Shown piece after piece: positions 1-8,472 of a stretch of DNA of 15,688 nucleotides. The position numbers and the translations under genes were made by a program. Origin of the DNA: Deferribacteres bacterium. GTDB lineage: Bacteria; Nitrospirota; Thermodesulfovibrionia; UBA6902. The stretch's first letter is position 1; each line of letters begins with the position of its first letter. The notes beneath the pieces were generated by a model that was given only the letters and a program-made list of their open reading frames with translations, was not told the origin of the DNA and made no database searches. The stretch covers positions 1 through 15,688 of the forward strand of contig JAUVPO010000016.1 in NCBI GenBank assembly GCA_030598625.1, given 5' to 3'.

Positions 1-103
1 CCTCTTTTGCCTTTGATTCAACCAGGGAAAGGTCTATTTCAGCTGAAACATCAAACACCCTGTAAATTATTATTTTACCTTTTTTAACAAGGACCGGTTC
101 CAT
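1..103 (-). CDS. Unknown protein, N-terminal part only (gene runs off the left edge)
   Basis: An open frame starts at an ATG (103-101) on the minus strand and stays open to the window edge, giving 34 codons; the rest lies outside. The peptide begins MEPVLVKKGKIIIYRVFDVS and continues with an acidic stretch and a Lys/Glu-rich end. I do not recognise it securely. The 'KGKIIIYRVFD.. .EIDL' pattern faintly recalls N-termini of DUF155/RMND1-type proteins, but that is a guess from a short fragment. There is no Shine-Dalgarno upstream; instead a TATAAT lies at 118-113, so close that the transcript may be leaderless. It is divergent from the TPR lipoprotein at 254. Confidence 0.55.
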   Translation of the reverse strand, partial: MEPVLVKKGKIIIYRVFDVSAEIDLSLVESKAKE

Positions 104-112
104 AACAATAGT

Positions 113-118
113 ATTATA
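113..118 (-). promoter_or_regulatory. Candidate -10 element very close to the start codon of the left-edge gene
   Basis: On the minus strand the hexamer TATAAT (118-113) ends 9 bases before the ATG at 103. A start of transcription about seven bases downstream would leave a leader of only a few bases. No good -35 is visible at 17 bases spacing (TTTTAA at 141-136 is weak), so this rests on the -10 and on the lack of a ribosome binding site. Confidence 0.35.
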
Positions 119-253
119 AAGTTTTGAAGTGTATTTTAAAAATATATATTATTGTCCGGGGACTGTTGCGTATTATTTGCTGGATTATGAATCAAATAAG
201 AGTTACAATTTAACCGGACAGGACAATAAGTAAGTGAAGAAAAGGGTCAATAT

Positions 254-703
254 ATGAGAAATCCTTATATTATGCCGGCAATATTATCAATCCTTTTAAT
301 TTCCGGATGCGTTTCTCCGGAGACGCGCCTGCAGCAGGGAAAGCACGCCCTGGATAGAGGAAATTATGAGCGGGCGATAAAAGAGTTAAAAAAAGCATCG
401 GAAAAGGAGGACGGCGATATCTATTTCTACATAGACGCTTACTCTCATCTCGGTGACGCATACACTTACAGCGGTCAGGTGACCGGAGCAGCGTCTGTAT
501 ACAGAAGCGCTCTGCAAATGATCTATCTGAAAATGCGTGAAATATCCGCGCGCCGCCAGGAGCTCAGAAGAGACGTCAATTTCAAACCCGATGTAAAAGT
601 CGGGAATGTGCAGAATGAGGACATGCGTCTGGCAAATGAATATTGGAGCTTAAAAGAAAAGGGAGAAGCTGTTAAAGGCAAATTGCAAAAAATCACCCCT
701 TAA
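254..703 (+). CDS. TPR-repeat lipoprotein
   Basis: A 149-residue predicted lipoprotein. The N-terminus has a short hydrophobic signal ending in a lipobox, L-I-S-G-C, with the lipidated Cys at residue 19; Val at +2 gives no inner-membrane retention signal, so outer-membrane anchoring is likely. Residues about 25-60 and 62-92 form two TPR-like helix pairs (GKHALDRGNYERAIKELKKA; then AYSHLGDAYTYSGQ and following). The C-terminal third is charged and helical (ISARRQELRRD, LKEKGEAVKGKLQK). TPR lipoproteins usually act as scaffolds in envelope assembly; the partner cannot be read here. The purine-rich AAAAGGG upstream of the ATG serves as ribosome binding site. It converges with gyrA and the two 3' ends overlap by 11 bases, so there is no room for a separate terminator. 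The specific function is unknown. Confidence 0.82.
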   Translation: MRNPYIMPAILSILLISGCVSPETRLQQGKHALDRGNYERAIKELKKASEKEDGDIYFYIDAYSHLGDAYTYSGQVTGAASVYRSALQMIYLKMREISARRQELRRDVNFKPDVKVGNVQNEDMRLANEYWSLKEKGEAVKGKLQKITP

Positions 704-3134
704 AAAGATCCCCGTTGCTCTCTTCCTCTTCTGTCTCTGCTACGCGGGCAATACTTACGACCTTGTCTTTATCAGCAAGGTCAATGAGTCTTACCCCCTG
801 GGTGGCCCTGCCTATAATGGAGATGTTTGATGCCTTCAGGCGGATTAATTTTCCGCTGCTTGCAATAATGATTATCTCCTCCTCATTTGTTACCCGTAGC
901 ACGTCAACGACTTTTCCGTTTTTTCGCGTAACCTTTATAGTGAATATCCCCTTTCCGCCCCTGCCCTGTATCCTGTATTCTTCAGATTTCGTCCTCTTGC
1001 CGTAACCATTCCTGGTTATTGTCAATAAGGTTACATCTTTTTCTGCAATACCCACCGAGACCACTTCGTCATCTCCCTTCAGTCTGATCCCGATAACCCC
1101 ACGGGCAACCCGACCCATCTTTCGTACATCCTGTTCATTGAACCTTATTGAAAGCCCGTTCCGCGTACTCAGGATAATGTCCTGGTTGCCGTCTGTCAGT
1201 CTGACGCCGACGAGTTCGTCCTCGGTGTTGATTTTTATTGCGTTAATGCCGGTTGACCGGGGATTGCTGTATGCCGATAACTCTGTCTTTTTGACAATCC
1301 CTTTTTTCGTTGACATAAAAAGGAAAAGTCCTTCTTTAAACTCCTTTACCGGAAAGACTGCGGTTATTCTCTCCCTCGGGGAGATCTGAAGCAGGTTTAC
1401 AATAGCCTTGCCCTTCGCGGCCCTGCCCATTTCAGGGATCTGATAAACCTTGAGCCAGTAGAGGCGGCCGAAATTAGTAAAGAAAAGGACGTGCTCGTGT
1501 GTTGACGCGGTAAACAGGTTTTCAACAAAATCCTCCTCCCTGGTTTCCATACCAAGCAGTCCTTTCCCGCCTCTCCGCTGGCTTCTGTATATGTCCAGGG
1601 GGTTCCTTTTTATATATCCCTGATGGGAAATGGTTACTACCATTTCTTCTTCTGATATCAGGTCTTCGATGGTAATTTCCCTTGCCTCAACCGTGATCTC
1701 CGTTCGTCTTTTGTCAGCGTACTTTTTCCTTATTTCAAGAAAATCCTCTTTTATAATATTGTCTATGAGCTCCGGGCTTGCAAGAATTGCCTGTAACCGC
1801 TTGATCTCCTTCATCGTATTCTCGTAATCTTCGATTATCTTTTCCCTCTCCAGTCCGGTCAGCCTTTGCAGCCTCATATCGAGGATTGCCTGGGACTGAA
1901 TCTTTGTCAGAGGGAATTTCTCCATTAATCCGTTCAGCGCTGCTTCCGGAGTAGCGGCCCCGCGGATTAGTTTGATAATATTATCCAGGTTATCAAGCGC
2001 GACCTTCAATCCTTCAAGTATATGCGCCTTTTCCTCGGCCTTCCGGAGTTCGAATTTAGTCTTTCTTGCAATGACGTCGCGTCTATGCTGAAGAAAGAGA
2101 GAAAGGATTCTGGCAAGATCCAAAACCTTTGGCTGACCATTGACGATTGCAAGCATGATAACGCCAAAAGTGGATTCCATGGCCGTATGCTTATACAGCT
2201 GGTTCAGAATGACCTGTGGAATCTCGCCGCGCTTTACTTCAAGAACTACCCTGATTCCATCTCTGTCGGATTCATCCCTGAGATCGGATAGTCCTTCAAC
2301 TTTCTTGTGACGAACAAGTTCGGCGATCTTTTCTATAAGCCTCGCCTTGTTGACCTGGTAGGGCAGTTCTGAAATTATGATGCTCTGCCCTCTCTTATGT
2401 TCTTCAATGTCGACTTTTGCCCTCATTCTCACTAACCCTCTGCCGGTATGGTAAGCGTCGATGATGCCTTTTTTCCCGTGAATTATGCTCCCTGTAGGAA
2501 AGTCCGGCCCCTTGATCTTTTTCATCAGCTCTTTAACGGTAACATTCGGGTTTTCTATCATCAGCATGAGTCCGTCAACAATCTCTCCAAGATTGTGCGG
2601 CGGTATATTGGTCGCCATCCCGACGGCAATTCCGGATGAACCGTTAACAAGCAGATTGGGCGCCCGCGCGGGGAGGACGACAGGCTCTGCTGTAGTCTCA
2701 TCAAAGTTTGGCGTAAAATCCACTGTTTCCTTGTCGATGTCGACCAGCAGTTCTTCGGCTATTTTTGTGAGGCGGGCTTCTGTATACCGGTATGCAGCCG
2801 CGGGGTCACCGTCTATCGAGCCAAAGTTGCCCTGGCCGTCAACAAGGACATAGCGCATATTGAAATCCTGTGCAAGTCTCACGAGGGCGTCGTATACCGC
2901 GGAGTCTCCGTGCGGGTGATATTTCTTAAGAACTTCACCTACCACACCTGCACACTTTGAATACTTCTTCCCGGGGGTCAGTCCTTCCCTCAGCATCGCG
3001 TATAATATGCGCCGCTGTACAGGCTTGAGACCGTCTTTTACATCAGGCAGCGCCCTGCCCACGATTACGCTCATCGCGTAATCAAGGTAAGACGTCTTCA
3101 TTTCTTCTTCAATATTTATTGCCAACCTTGCCAT
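693..3134 (-). CDS. gyrA: DNA gyrase subunit A
   Basis: The 813-residue breakage-reunion subunit of DNA gyrase (A2B2 with GyrB), which introduces negative supercoils. The catalytic tyrosine is Y117 in the R-Y-T-E motif. The quinolone-resistance region HPHGDSAVYD has Ser78 and Asp82 at the positions of E. coli S83 and D87, the usual susceptible residues. The GyrA box QRRGGKG lies at residues 519-525 and marks this as gyrase, not topoisomerase IV ParC. A six-bladed beta-pinwheel C-terminal domain follows, with repeated G-Y/G-x-x-K-R-type blade motifs (NGYGKRTKSEEY, IQGRGGKG), and an acidic tail (ETEEEES). The start is fixed by AAGGAG five bases before ATG. It lies 74 bases downstream of gyrB on the same strand, probably co-transcribed. 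Slightly shorter than the roughly 875-residue E. coli protein, mostly in the tail. Confidence 0.98.
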   Translation of the reverse strand: MARLAINIEEEMKTSYLDYAMSVIVGRALPDVKDGLKPVQRRILYAMLREGLTPGKKYSKCAGVVGEVLKKYHPHGDSAVYDALVRLAQDFNMRYVLVDGQGNFGSIDGDPAAAYRYTEARLTKIAEELLVDIDKETVDFTPNFDETTAEPVVLPARAPNLLVNGSSGIAVGMATNIPPHNLGEIVDGLMLMIENPNVTVKELMKKIKGPDFPTGSIIHGKKGIIDAYHTGRGLVRMRAKVDIEEHKRGQSIIISELPYQVNKARLIEKIAELVRHKKVEGLSDLRDESDRDGIRVVLEVKRGEIPQVILNQLYKHTAMESTFGVIMLAIVNGQPKVLDLARILSLFLQHRRDVIARKTKFELRKAEEKAHILEGLKVALDNLDNIIKLIRGAATPEAALNGLMEKFPLTKIQSQAILDMRLQRLTGLEREKIIEDYENTMKEIKRLQAILASPELIDNIIKEDFLEIRKKYADKRRTEITVEAREITIEDLISEEEMVVTISHQGYIKRNPLDIYRSQRRGGKGLLGMETREEDFVENLFTASTHEHVLFFTNFGRLYWLKVYQIPEMGRAAKGKAIVNLLQISPRERITAVFPVKEFKEGLFLFMSTKKGIVKKTELSAYSNPRSTGINAIKINTEDELVGVRLTDGNQDIILSTRNGLSIRFNEQDVRKMGRVARGVIGIRLKGDDEVVSVGIAEKDVTLLTITRNGYGKRTKSEEYRIQGRGGKGIFTIKVTRKNGKVVDVLRVTNEEEIIIIASSGKLIRLKASNISIIGRATQGVRLIDLADKDKVVSIARVAETEEEESNGDLFKG

Positions 3135-3151
3135 TTAATCTCCTTTTGAAA

Positions 3152-3204
3152 AGCTGTCAGCAGTAAGCATTTAGCAATTACGAAAAGACTGATTGCTGAC
3201 AGCT
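3152..3204. repeat. Inverted repeat between gyrB and gyrA
   Basis: AGCTGTCAGCA (3152-3162) is perfectly complementary to TGCTGACAGCT (3194-3204), an 11-base stem around a 31-base loop that itself carries degenerate copies of the same theme (TTAGCAATTA, GACTGATTGC). On the transcribed strand it begins right after the gyrB stop, and the distal arm is followed by a run of four T, so it could be a weak attenuator/terminator or an mRNA stability hairpin. The CAGC/GCTG words resemble dispersed intergenic repeats in which CTGACAGC-like heptamers are reiterated; whether this is a member needs other copies in the genome. Confidence 0.7.
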
Positions 3205-3208
3205 GTTT

Positions 3209-5605
3209 TTAGATGTCCAGATTCCTGACTTCCAGCGCGTGCTTTTCAATGAACGCTTTCCTCGGTTCAACCTGGTCTCCCATGAGGGTGCTGAATATTT
3301 CTTCTGCCTTGATGATGTCTTCGACAGTGACCTGAAGGAAGGTCCTTTTTTCAGGGTTCATGGTTGTTTCCCACAGCTGATGCGGGTTCATCTCGCCGAG
3401 ACCTTTGTATCTCTGGATGTTAATCCCTTTTTTTGCAATGGATAAAATATAATCAAACAGTTCCCTGGAACTTCCAAATTCGTGTGTGTCCTTGAGGTGT
3501 TTCACCTTATAAGGAGGGTGTCCAAGCCCTTTGAGCTCTGAGAAAAGATTTTTCAGCTCCCTGAATTCAGGGGATGCTATGAATTCATCGTCAATTGTCA
3601 GTTTAAGCTTGTTCCTGGTCAGTTCTATCCTGTACGACTGATGTTCTTCATCTTCCCTGATTGTTTCAGATATGCCGGGGAATTCTTCCCGGAGTTTTTT
3701 TATCAGGGCGTTGATGTCTCTTTGGTTTTTTAACAGGTCCTTGTTTAAATCATAATGCAGGAGAGCCTTGAGTACAGGTGTGTCACTTTTTCTTTTGGTA
3801 AACCACTCAAGGAGTTTTTCAAATTTAGAGAGGTTCTTTATATACGGTAAGATAGCTTTCCCCGACAAAGCGCTGCCGTTCCTGATTTCAATATCGTCTG
3901 CCGCAAGCTCGAAAAGCATGTTTTCAAGCATGGCTTCGTTTTGAATGTACCGTTCCGATCTCCCCTTTTTTACCTTGAACAGTGGCGGCTGTGCGATATA
4001 GAGGTATCCCTGTTCTATGACCTGCGGCATTTGTCTGAAAAAGAAGGTGAGGAGCAGGGTCCTTATGTGCGCTCCGTCTACATCGGCATCAGTCATGATT
4101 ATGATTTTATGATACCGCGCCTTTGTGATATTGAAGTCATCGGTCCCGATGCCTGTGCCAAGCGCCGTTATCATGATCTTTATCTCCTCGGAACTCAGCA
4201 TTTTGTCAAACCGGGCCTTTTCAACATTCAATATCTTTCCCTTCAGGGGCAGGATTGCCTGGGTGTGCCTGTCCCTGCCCTGTTTTGCGGACCCTCCCGC
4301 GGAGTCACCCTCAACAATATAAAGTTCGCTAAGCCGGGGGTCTTTCTCTGCGCAGTCCGCCAGTTTGCCGGGAAGCCCCGAGTCTTCAAGGGCGCCCTTC
4401 CTTCTCGTAAGTTCTCTTGCCTTTCTTGCCGCTTCTCTCGCCCTTGACGCCTGAATGGCCTTTTCAATGATTTTTTTGACTACGGAAGGGTTTTGCTCAA
4501 AATAATAACCGAGTGCGTCATTAACAACGGATTCCACCAGGCCCTTGACTTCACTGTTGCCGAGTTTGGTTTTAGTTTGTCCTTCAAATTGAGGGTGTGG
4601 AAGTTTTACACTAAGAACCGCGGTAAGCCCTTCCCTGATGTCGTCACCACTTACCGAATCCTTGGGGCTTTTCAGCAAGCCTGATGATATTGCATAGCTG
4701 TTGGCTGTTCTGGTAAGCGCGGATTTGAAACCTGCCAGATGACTGCCCCCTTCCTTGGTATTAATGTTATTTGCAAAGGAATGAAGCGTCTCGGCGTAAC
4801 TGTCATTATATTGTATTGCCACTTCCACTGTAATACCGTCTTTCTCTCTGGTTATATAAATAGGATTTGGATGAAGAACGGTTTTGCTTTTATTAAGATG
4901 TTCAACAAAGGAAACTATCCCACCCTCGTATAAGAAGGTCTGTTGTTTATTGGTTTTTTCATCAGTGATTGTAATGCTCAGCCCCTTGTTTAAAAAGGCG
5001 AACTCTCTGCACCTGTTTGCCAGCGTATCATAATTAAATTCAATGGCCTCGAATATTTCACTGTCCGGTTTAAACGTGATCTTTGTTCCTCTTCTGTTGG
5101 TCTTTCCTAACTTAACGAGCGGTCCGGTCGGAATGCCTCTTTTGTAATGCTGTTCCCAAACGTAACTGTTATGTTTTATCTCAAGGTCAAGCCACTCGGA
5201 AAGCGCATTGACTACCGAGACCCCGACGCCATGAAGCCCGCCCGAGATCGTGTATGCCTTGCTTTCAAACTTGCCTCCTGCATGGAGTTCCGTTAGCGCT
5301 ATTTCCGCGGCTGTTCTGTTTTCGGCGTCACCCGGGTGCGGCCCGGTAGGGATGCCTCTTCCATTATCGATGACCGTTATGCTGTCTTCCGTATGAATCG
5401 TAACATCAATCTTATCGCAAAAACCCGCCAGTGCTTCGTCAACACTGTTGTCCACAACTTCGTAGACAAGGTGGTGGAGTCCTTCGAAACTTGTATTTCC
5501 TATATACATAGCGGGTCTTTTCCTTACGCCTTCAAGGCCTTTGAGAACCTTTATGTCTCCCGCTCCGTAATCGCTTACATTAATATCTTTTGCTTTTTCT
5601 TTCAT
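3209..5605 (-). CDS. gyrB: DNA gyrase subunit B
   Basis: The 798-residue ATPase subunit of DNA gyrase. The N-terminal GHKL ATPase domain shows the general base E49 (YEVVDN), N53, D80 in IDNGRG and the glycine-rich SGGLHGVGVS loop (121-130); the transducer domain carries QTKTKLGN (343-350) with the ATP-contacting lysine. The TOPRIM metal site is EGDSAGG (432-438) plus D506, D508 and D510 in TDADVDGAH. A long insertion separates the TOPRIM core from the conserved YKGLGEMNPHQLW tail, the arrangement found in many Gram-negative GyrB proteins (E. coli 804 residues) and absent from the shorter Gram-positive form. GAAAGGA a few bases before ATG provides the ribosome binding site. It sits downstream of dnaN and upstream of gyrA; TOPRIM and box motifs of the pair support gyrase over topoisomerase IV. 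Confidence 0.98.
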   Translation of the reverse strand: MKEKAKDINVSDYGAGDIKVLKGLEGVRKRPAMYIGNTSFEGLHHLVYEVVDNSVDEALAGFCDKIDVTIHTEDSITVIDNGRGIPTGPHPGDAENRTAAEIALTELHAGGKFESKAYTISGGLHGVGVSVVNALSEWLDLEIKHNSYVWEQHYKRGIPTGPLVKLGKTNRRGTKITFKPDSEIFEAIEFNYDTLANRCREFAFLNKGLSITITDEKTNKQQTFLYEGGIVSFVEHLNKSKTVLHPNPIYITREKDGITVEVAIQYNDSYAETLHSFANNINTKEGGSHLAGFKSALTRTANSYAISSGLLKSPKDSVSGDDIREGLTAVLSVKLPHPQFEGQTKTKLGNSEVKGLVESVVNDALGYYFEQNPSVVKKIIEKAIQASRAREAARKARELTRRKGALEDSGLPGKLADCAEKDPRLSELYIVEGDSAGGSAKQGRDRHTQAILPLKGKILNVEKARFDKMLSSEEIKIMITALGTGIGTDDFNITKARYHKIIIMTDADVDGAHIRTLLLTFFFRQMPQVIEQGYLYIAQPPLFKVKKGRSERYIQNEAMLENMLFELAADDIEIRNGSALSGKAILPYIKNLSKFEKLLEWFTKRKSDTPVLKALLHYDLNKDLLKNQRDINALIKKLREEFPGISETIREDEEHQSYRIELTRNKLKLTIDDEFIASPEFRELKNLFSELKGLGHPPYKVKHLKDTHEFGSSRELFDYILSIAKKGINIQRYKGLGEMNPHQLWETTMNPEKRTFLQVTVEDIIKAEEIFSTLMGDQVEPRKAFIEKHALEVRNLDI

Positions 5606-5761
5606 TTATGTCCTTTCGTTTGATCTTCTAAAGATATCCGATTTTGAGATCCATTGAAAATTGAAACATGTAAAACAACACGTTTTTCAACCATATATTT
5701 TAACATTTTCAATTGTCATTTAGCAGCTTAAAATATGCAGAATTTTGAAGCGGTTGTTTCT
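5606..5761. other. Non-coding gap between dnaN and gyrB where recF is often found
   Basis: These 156 AT-rich bases contain no convincing open frame on either strand. ATTGAAAAT (5653-5661) and ATTTTCAAT (5706-5714) form a 9-base inverted repeat. Several TTGA/TATAT-like words on the minus strand could make a gyrB promoter, but no -35/-10 pair with normal spacing is good enough to call. Confidence 0.5.
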
Positions 5762-6868
5762 TTATGTTCTCATCGGCATAATGACGCATGTATAGTCCTT
5801 ATTGTCTGAATCGAGTAAAAGAGACGGACTCAGCGGCTCCTGGAGTTCGATATGAACGGATTCCCCTTCCATTGCCTGCAGTATGTCTATTATGTAACGG
5901 GCATTATAGCCGACGGTCATCTGATCGCCTTTATATTGGGCTTCAAGCTCTTCCCTCGCTTCTCCTATATCAGGGTTCATGGAGATAAGCGTTATCTTTC
6001 CCGCCTCCAGATCAAACCTTACGGCATTTGTTTTCTCTCTGCTCATTATAGAGGTCCTTTTAAGGGCCTTCAGGAAAGTCATCTTGTCTACGACAACCTT
6101 TTTTTCATTGCCCTTTGGAATGACCTGCTCATAGTTCGGATATGTCCCTTCTATGAGCCTGGAGGTCAGGATAATGTCATCTATGCTGAAGAATATATGG
6201 TTCTTGGCGATGTATAAAGTTATGCTTCCGGTCCTTCCTTCTATCAGTTTTTTTAATTCCATTGCCGCTTTTTTAGGTAAAATAAGTTTTTTCTCTTCAG
6301 AGAGTTTCCCTTCTATTTTGACTGCGATGACCGAAAGCCTGTGACCGTCAGTGCCGACAATTTTAAGTTCGATGTTTTTTTTCTGCGGTATTAAGTGAAA
6401 GAGAAGACCGTTCAGTGTATACCTGGTATCGCTTTCACCTGTTGCGTAAACGGTTTTATCAATCATGTCTTTCAGTATTTCCGCCTTAATAGTCATCTCT
6501 TCAGACTTGCTGACTTCCGGCAATGCCGGAAAGTCCTCTTCAGGCAGTCCCATTAACTTAAAGGTGCTTTTCCCTGATGTAGCCTTGATCCAGTTGTTAT
6601 CCTGTGATTCGAGCAAGATGTCCCCTTCTACTTCTCTGGCTATCTCAAACAGCTTTCTCGCAGGTATGCAAAGACTGCCTTTTTCGAGAATATCGGCCTT
6701 GACCGGGCCTTTAAGCGCGATATCAAGGTCAGTTGCCATCAATGATGCGGTTTCATTTGCTTTCAGTAGAAAATGACTGAGAATCGGCATGGTTGATTTT
6801 TTATCGACTATTCCCTGAATGCTTTGCAGTGAATCTTGTATTTCTTCCCTTTTTACCTTCAGCTTCAT
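5762..6868 (-). CDS. dnaN: DNA polymerase III sliding clamp (beta subunit)
   Basis: The 368-residue beta clamp, a homodimeric ring that tethers DNA polymerase III and many repair proteins to DNA. The three topologically similar clamp domains are all present: the N-terminal one opens MKLKVKREEIQDSLQSI with the ATDLDIAL strand, the middle one holds TLNGLLFHL and GTDGHRLSV, and the C-terminal one ends in YTCVIMPMRT, the typical M-P-M-R tail that lines the partner-binding cleft. Length is normal for the family. The start is fixed by AGGAGGACAAA directly before ATG, the strongest Shine-Dalgarno in the window. It follows dnaA by 43 bases and is very probably in the same transcript. Confidence 0.98.
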   Translation of the reverse strand: MKLKVKREEIQDSLQSIQGIVDKKSTMPILSHFLLKANETASLMATDLDIALKGPVKADILEKGSLCIPARKLFEIAREVEGDILLESQDNNWIKATSGKSTFKLMGLPEEDFPALPEVSKSEEMTIKAEILKDMIDKTVYATGESDTRYTLNGLLFHLIPQKKNIELKIVGTDGHRLSVIAVKIEGKLSEEKKLILPKKAAMELKKLIEGRTGSITLYIAKNHIFFSIDDIILTSRLIEGTYPNYEQVIPKGNEKKVVVDKMTFLKALKRTSIMSREKTNAVRFDLEAGKITLISMNPDIGEAREELEAQYKGDQMTVGYNARYIIDILQAMEGESVHIELQEPLSPSLLLDSDNKDYTCVIMPMRT

Positions 6869-6911
6869 TTTGTCCTCCTGGAATTATGGCGCGAAGTTAG
6901 CAAACTTACAA

Positions 6912-8249
6912 TCAGTAATTATTGATTTGCTTGATCAGGTAATCAATTTTTTTATCAAAGTCGTCATCGTTTTTCCTTCGTTTATCAATGAGCTTACAGG
7001 CATGTATTACAGTGGAATGGTCTTTGCCGCCAAAATGTTTCCCGATCTCGCTTAACGAGGAATCAGTAAGGGACTTGCTTAAGTACATGGCGACCTGCCT
7101 TGGAAAGGCAATATCCCTTGTCCTTTTTTTTGCTTTTATGTCCTGTAATTTCAGCCCGTAATATTCACATACTTTTTTCTGTACGTAATCAACCGTCAGC
7201 GCCCTTTCCTCTTCGTGGATCAGGTCTTTAAGGACGTTTTTTGCCATATCAACAGTTATAAGCTGTCCGGTAAGGGAGGAGTGCGCTCCAAGCCTGATCA
7301 TGCACGCCTCAAGATCCCTGATGTTTGACTTTAGATTGCTTGCCAGGTAGAAACTGACATCTTCCGGCAGTTGAATCCCTTCCATCTCGGATTTTTTCCC
7401 TAATATCGCCATCTTTGTCTCGACATCCGGGATCTGGATATCGGCAATCAGCCCCATCCCGAACCGCGACCGCAGTCTTTCCGTGATAGGGGAAATATCT
7501 TTTGGCGGCCGGTCACTTGAAAAGACTATTTGTTTATGAGTGTCATAAAGGGCGTTAAACGTATGGAACAATTCTTCCTGGGTTCCGCTTTTCCCTGCGA
7601 TAAACTGTATGTCATCTATGATAAGGACGTCAAGACTTCTGTACTTCGTCTTGAACTCGACCATCTTGTCGTTCCTCATGGAGTAAACGAATTCATTGGT
7701 AAATTGTTCAGCCGGAGCGTATAACAGTTTAATATTATCATGGTCGTCTATTATTTTATTGCCGATTGCGTTCATAAGGTGTGTCTTGCCGAGCCCCACT
7801 CCACCATAGATAAACAGCGGATTATATGCCTTGCCGGGCGCATCGGCAATTGCCCTTGCCGCAGCATGGGCAAACTGGTTGCTTGCTCCTATTACAAATG
7901 TATTAAAGGTAAACTTTGGGCTGAGAAAGATGCCGCGGCTGGCCAGCAACGCCCTTCTGCTTTCACGTTTTGTCTCGATCTTTTTGAGAGCAGGGGCTTC
8001 TTTTTTTTCAAAAATCTGAAACCTTACATGTACCTGCCTGTTGAGAAGGTCTCCCATGGTTTCAGAAATAATCCCCGGATAATGGTCGTCAATCCATTCC
8101 TTAAAAAACTTGTTTGGGACTTCAAGGACAATCTGCCGGTCCTGAAGCTGCAAGAGCTTTAAAGGCTTGAACCAGAGATCAAAGGTTTGGGTGCCAACTT
8201 TGGCCCCTATGGTTTCAACGGTTTTTGTCCAGGCTTCTTCAAGGTTCAT
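6912..8249 (-). CDS. dnaA: Chromosomal replication initiator DnaA
   Basis: The 445-residue AAA+ initiator that binds DnaA boxes, unwinds oriC and loads helicase. Domain I (about 1-82) has the usual L-W-F-x-P-L segment; domain II is a short basic linker (about 83-108). The AAA+ domain has Walker A GGVGLGKTH (149-157), Walker B LIIDD (209-213) and the putative arginine finger R262 in RSRFG. Domain IV ends with the DnaA signature GGKDHSTVIHACK (407-419), the helix-turn-helix that reads the box. It is first in the dnaA-dnaN-gyrB-gyrA block. There is no clear Shine-Dalgarno before the ATG, although the start fits the family N-terminus. A good promoter about 100 bases upstream and a DnaA box in the leader suggest autoregulation. 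Confidence 0.98.
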   Translation of the reverse strand: MNLEEAWTKTVETIGAKVGTQTFDLWFKPLKLLQLQDRQIVLEVPNKFFKEWIDDHYPGIISETMGDLLNRQVHVRFQIFEKKEAPALKKIETKRESRRALLASRGIFLSPKFTFNTFVIGASNQFAHAAARAIADAPGKAYNPLFIYGGVGLGKTHLMNAIGNKIIDDHDNIKLLYAPAEQFTNEFVYSMRNDKMVEFKTKYRSLDVLIIDDIQFIAGKSGTQEELFHTFNALYDTHKQIVFSSDRPPKDISPITERLRSRFGMGLIADIQIPDVETKMAILGKKSEMEGIQLPEDVSFYLASNLKSNIRDLEACMIRLGAHSSLTGQLITVDMAKNVLKDLIHEEERALTVDYVQKKVCEYYGLKLQDIKAKKRTRDIAFPRQVAMYLSKSLTDSSLSEIGKHFGGKDHSTVIHACKLIDKRRKNDDDFDKKIDYLIKQINNY

Positions 8250-8296
8250 GAGTTTTTTATGTGTGTCGTGACAGGTTCTTTGAGAGACAAATATAG

Positions 8297-8305
8297 TTAT
8301 TCACA
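8297..8305 (+). promoter_or_regulatory. DnaA box
   Basis: TTATTCACA matches the consensus TTATNCACA at every fixed base. It lies within the predicted dnaA leader, between the dnaA promoter and the start codon, and is flanked by the inverted repeat ACAGGT (8271-8276) / ACCTGT (8305-8310). Possible roles are origin binding and autoregulation of dnaA. Confidence 0.7.
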
Positions 8306-8352
8306 CCTGTTTATAAATTGTTGGTAACTTTCCTGCGGGAGGAGAGTGCCAT

Positions 8353-8382
8353 ATTATATATCATGTTATTTGTTATAGGCAA
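8353..8382 (-). promoter_or_regulatory. dnaA promoter
   Basis: On the minus strand TTGCCT (8382-8377) is followed after 18 bases by a perfect TATAAT (8358-8353). Transcription would start near 8346 and give a leader of roughly 100 bases before the dnaA ATG at 8249. The DnaA box lies within this leader. Confidence 0.6.
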
Positions 8383-8389
8383 GCATTTT

Positions 8390-8410
8390 TTGTAATTCTT
8401 ATTATTACAA
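8390..8410. repeat. AT hairpin in the candidate origin
   Basis: TTGTAAT (8390-8396) and ATTACAA (8404-8410) form a perfect 7-base stem with a 7-base loop. It lies between the dnaA -35 and the repeated CACAATAT sites. It has no T tract and no gene ends here, so it is not a terminator; an origin or promoter-control role is possible. Confidence 0.5.
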
Positions 8411-8472
8411 CAAGATATTGTGAGTACGAAAAAAAAATGCTCATATATTGTGTCCATCACGATTTTTTTTGC

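Noticed and set aside
3941..4447. Open frame of 168 codons opposite gyrB
   Set aside because: It is a shadow of the TOPRIM-coding region of gyrB, with no ribosome binding site or recognisable domain.
5449..5457. TTGTCCACA words resembling DnaA boxes in gyrB (also in selD near 9994)
   Set aside because: They are one mismatch from the box but lie inside conserved coding sequence and are not clustered, so codon content explains them.
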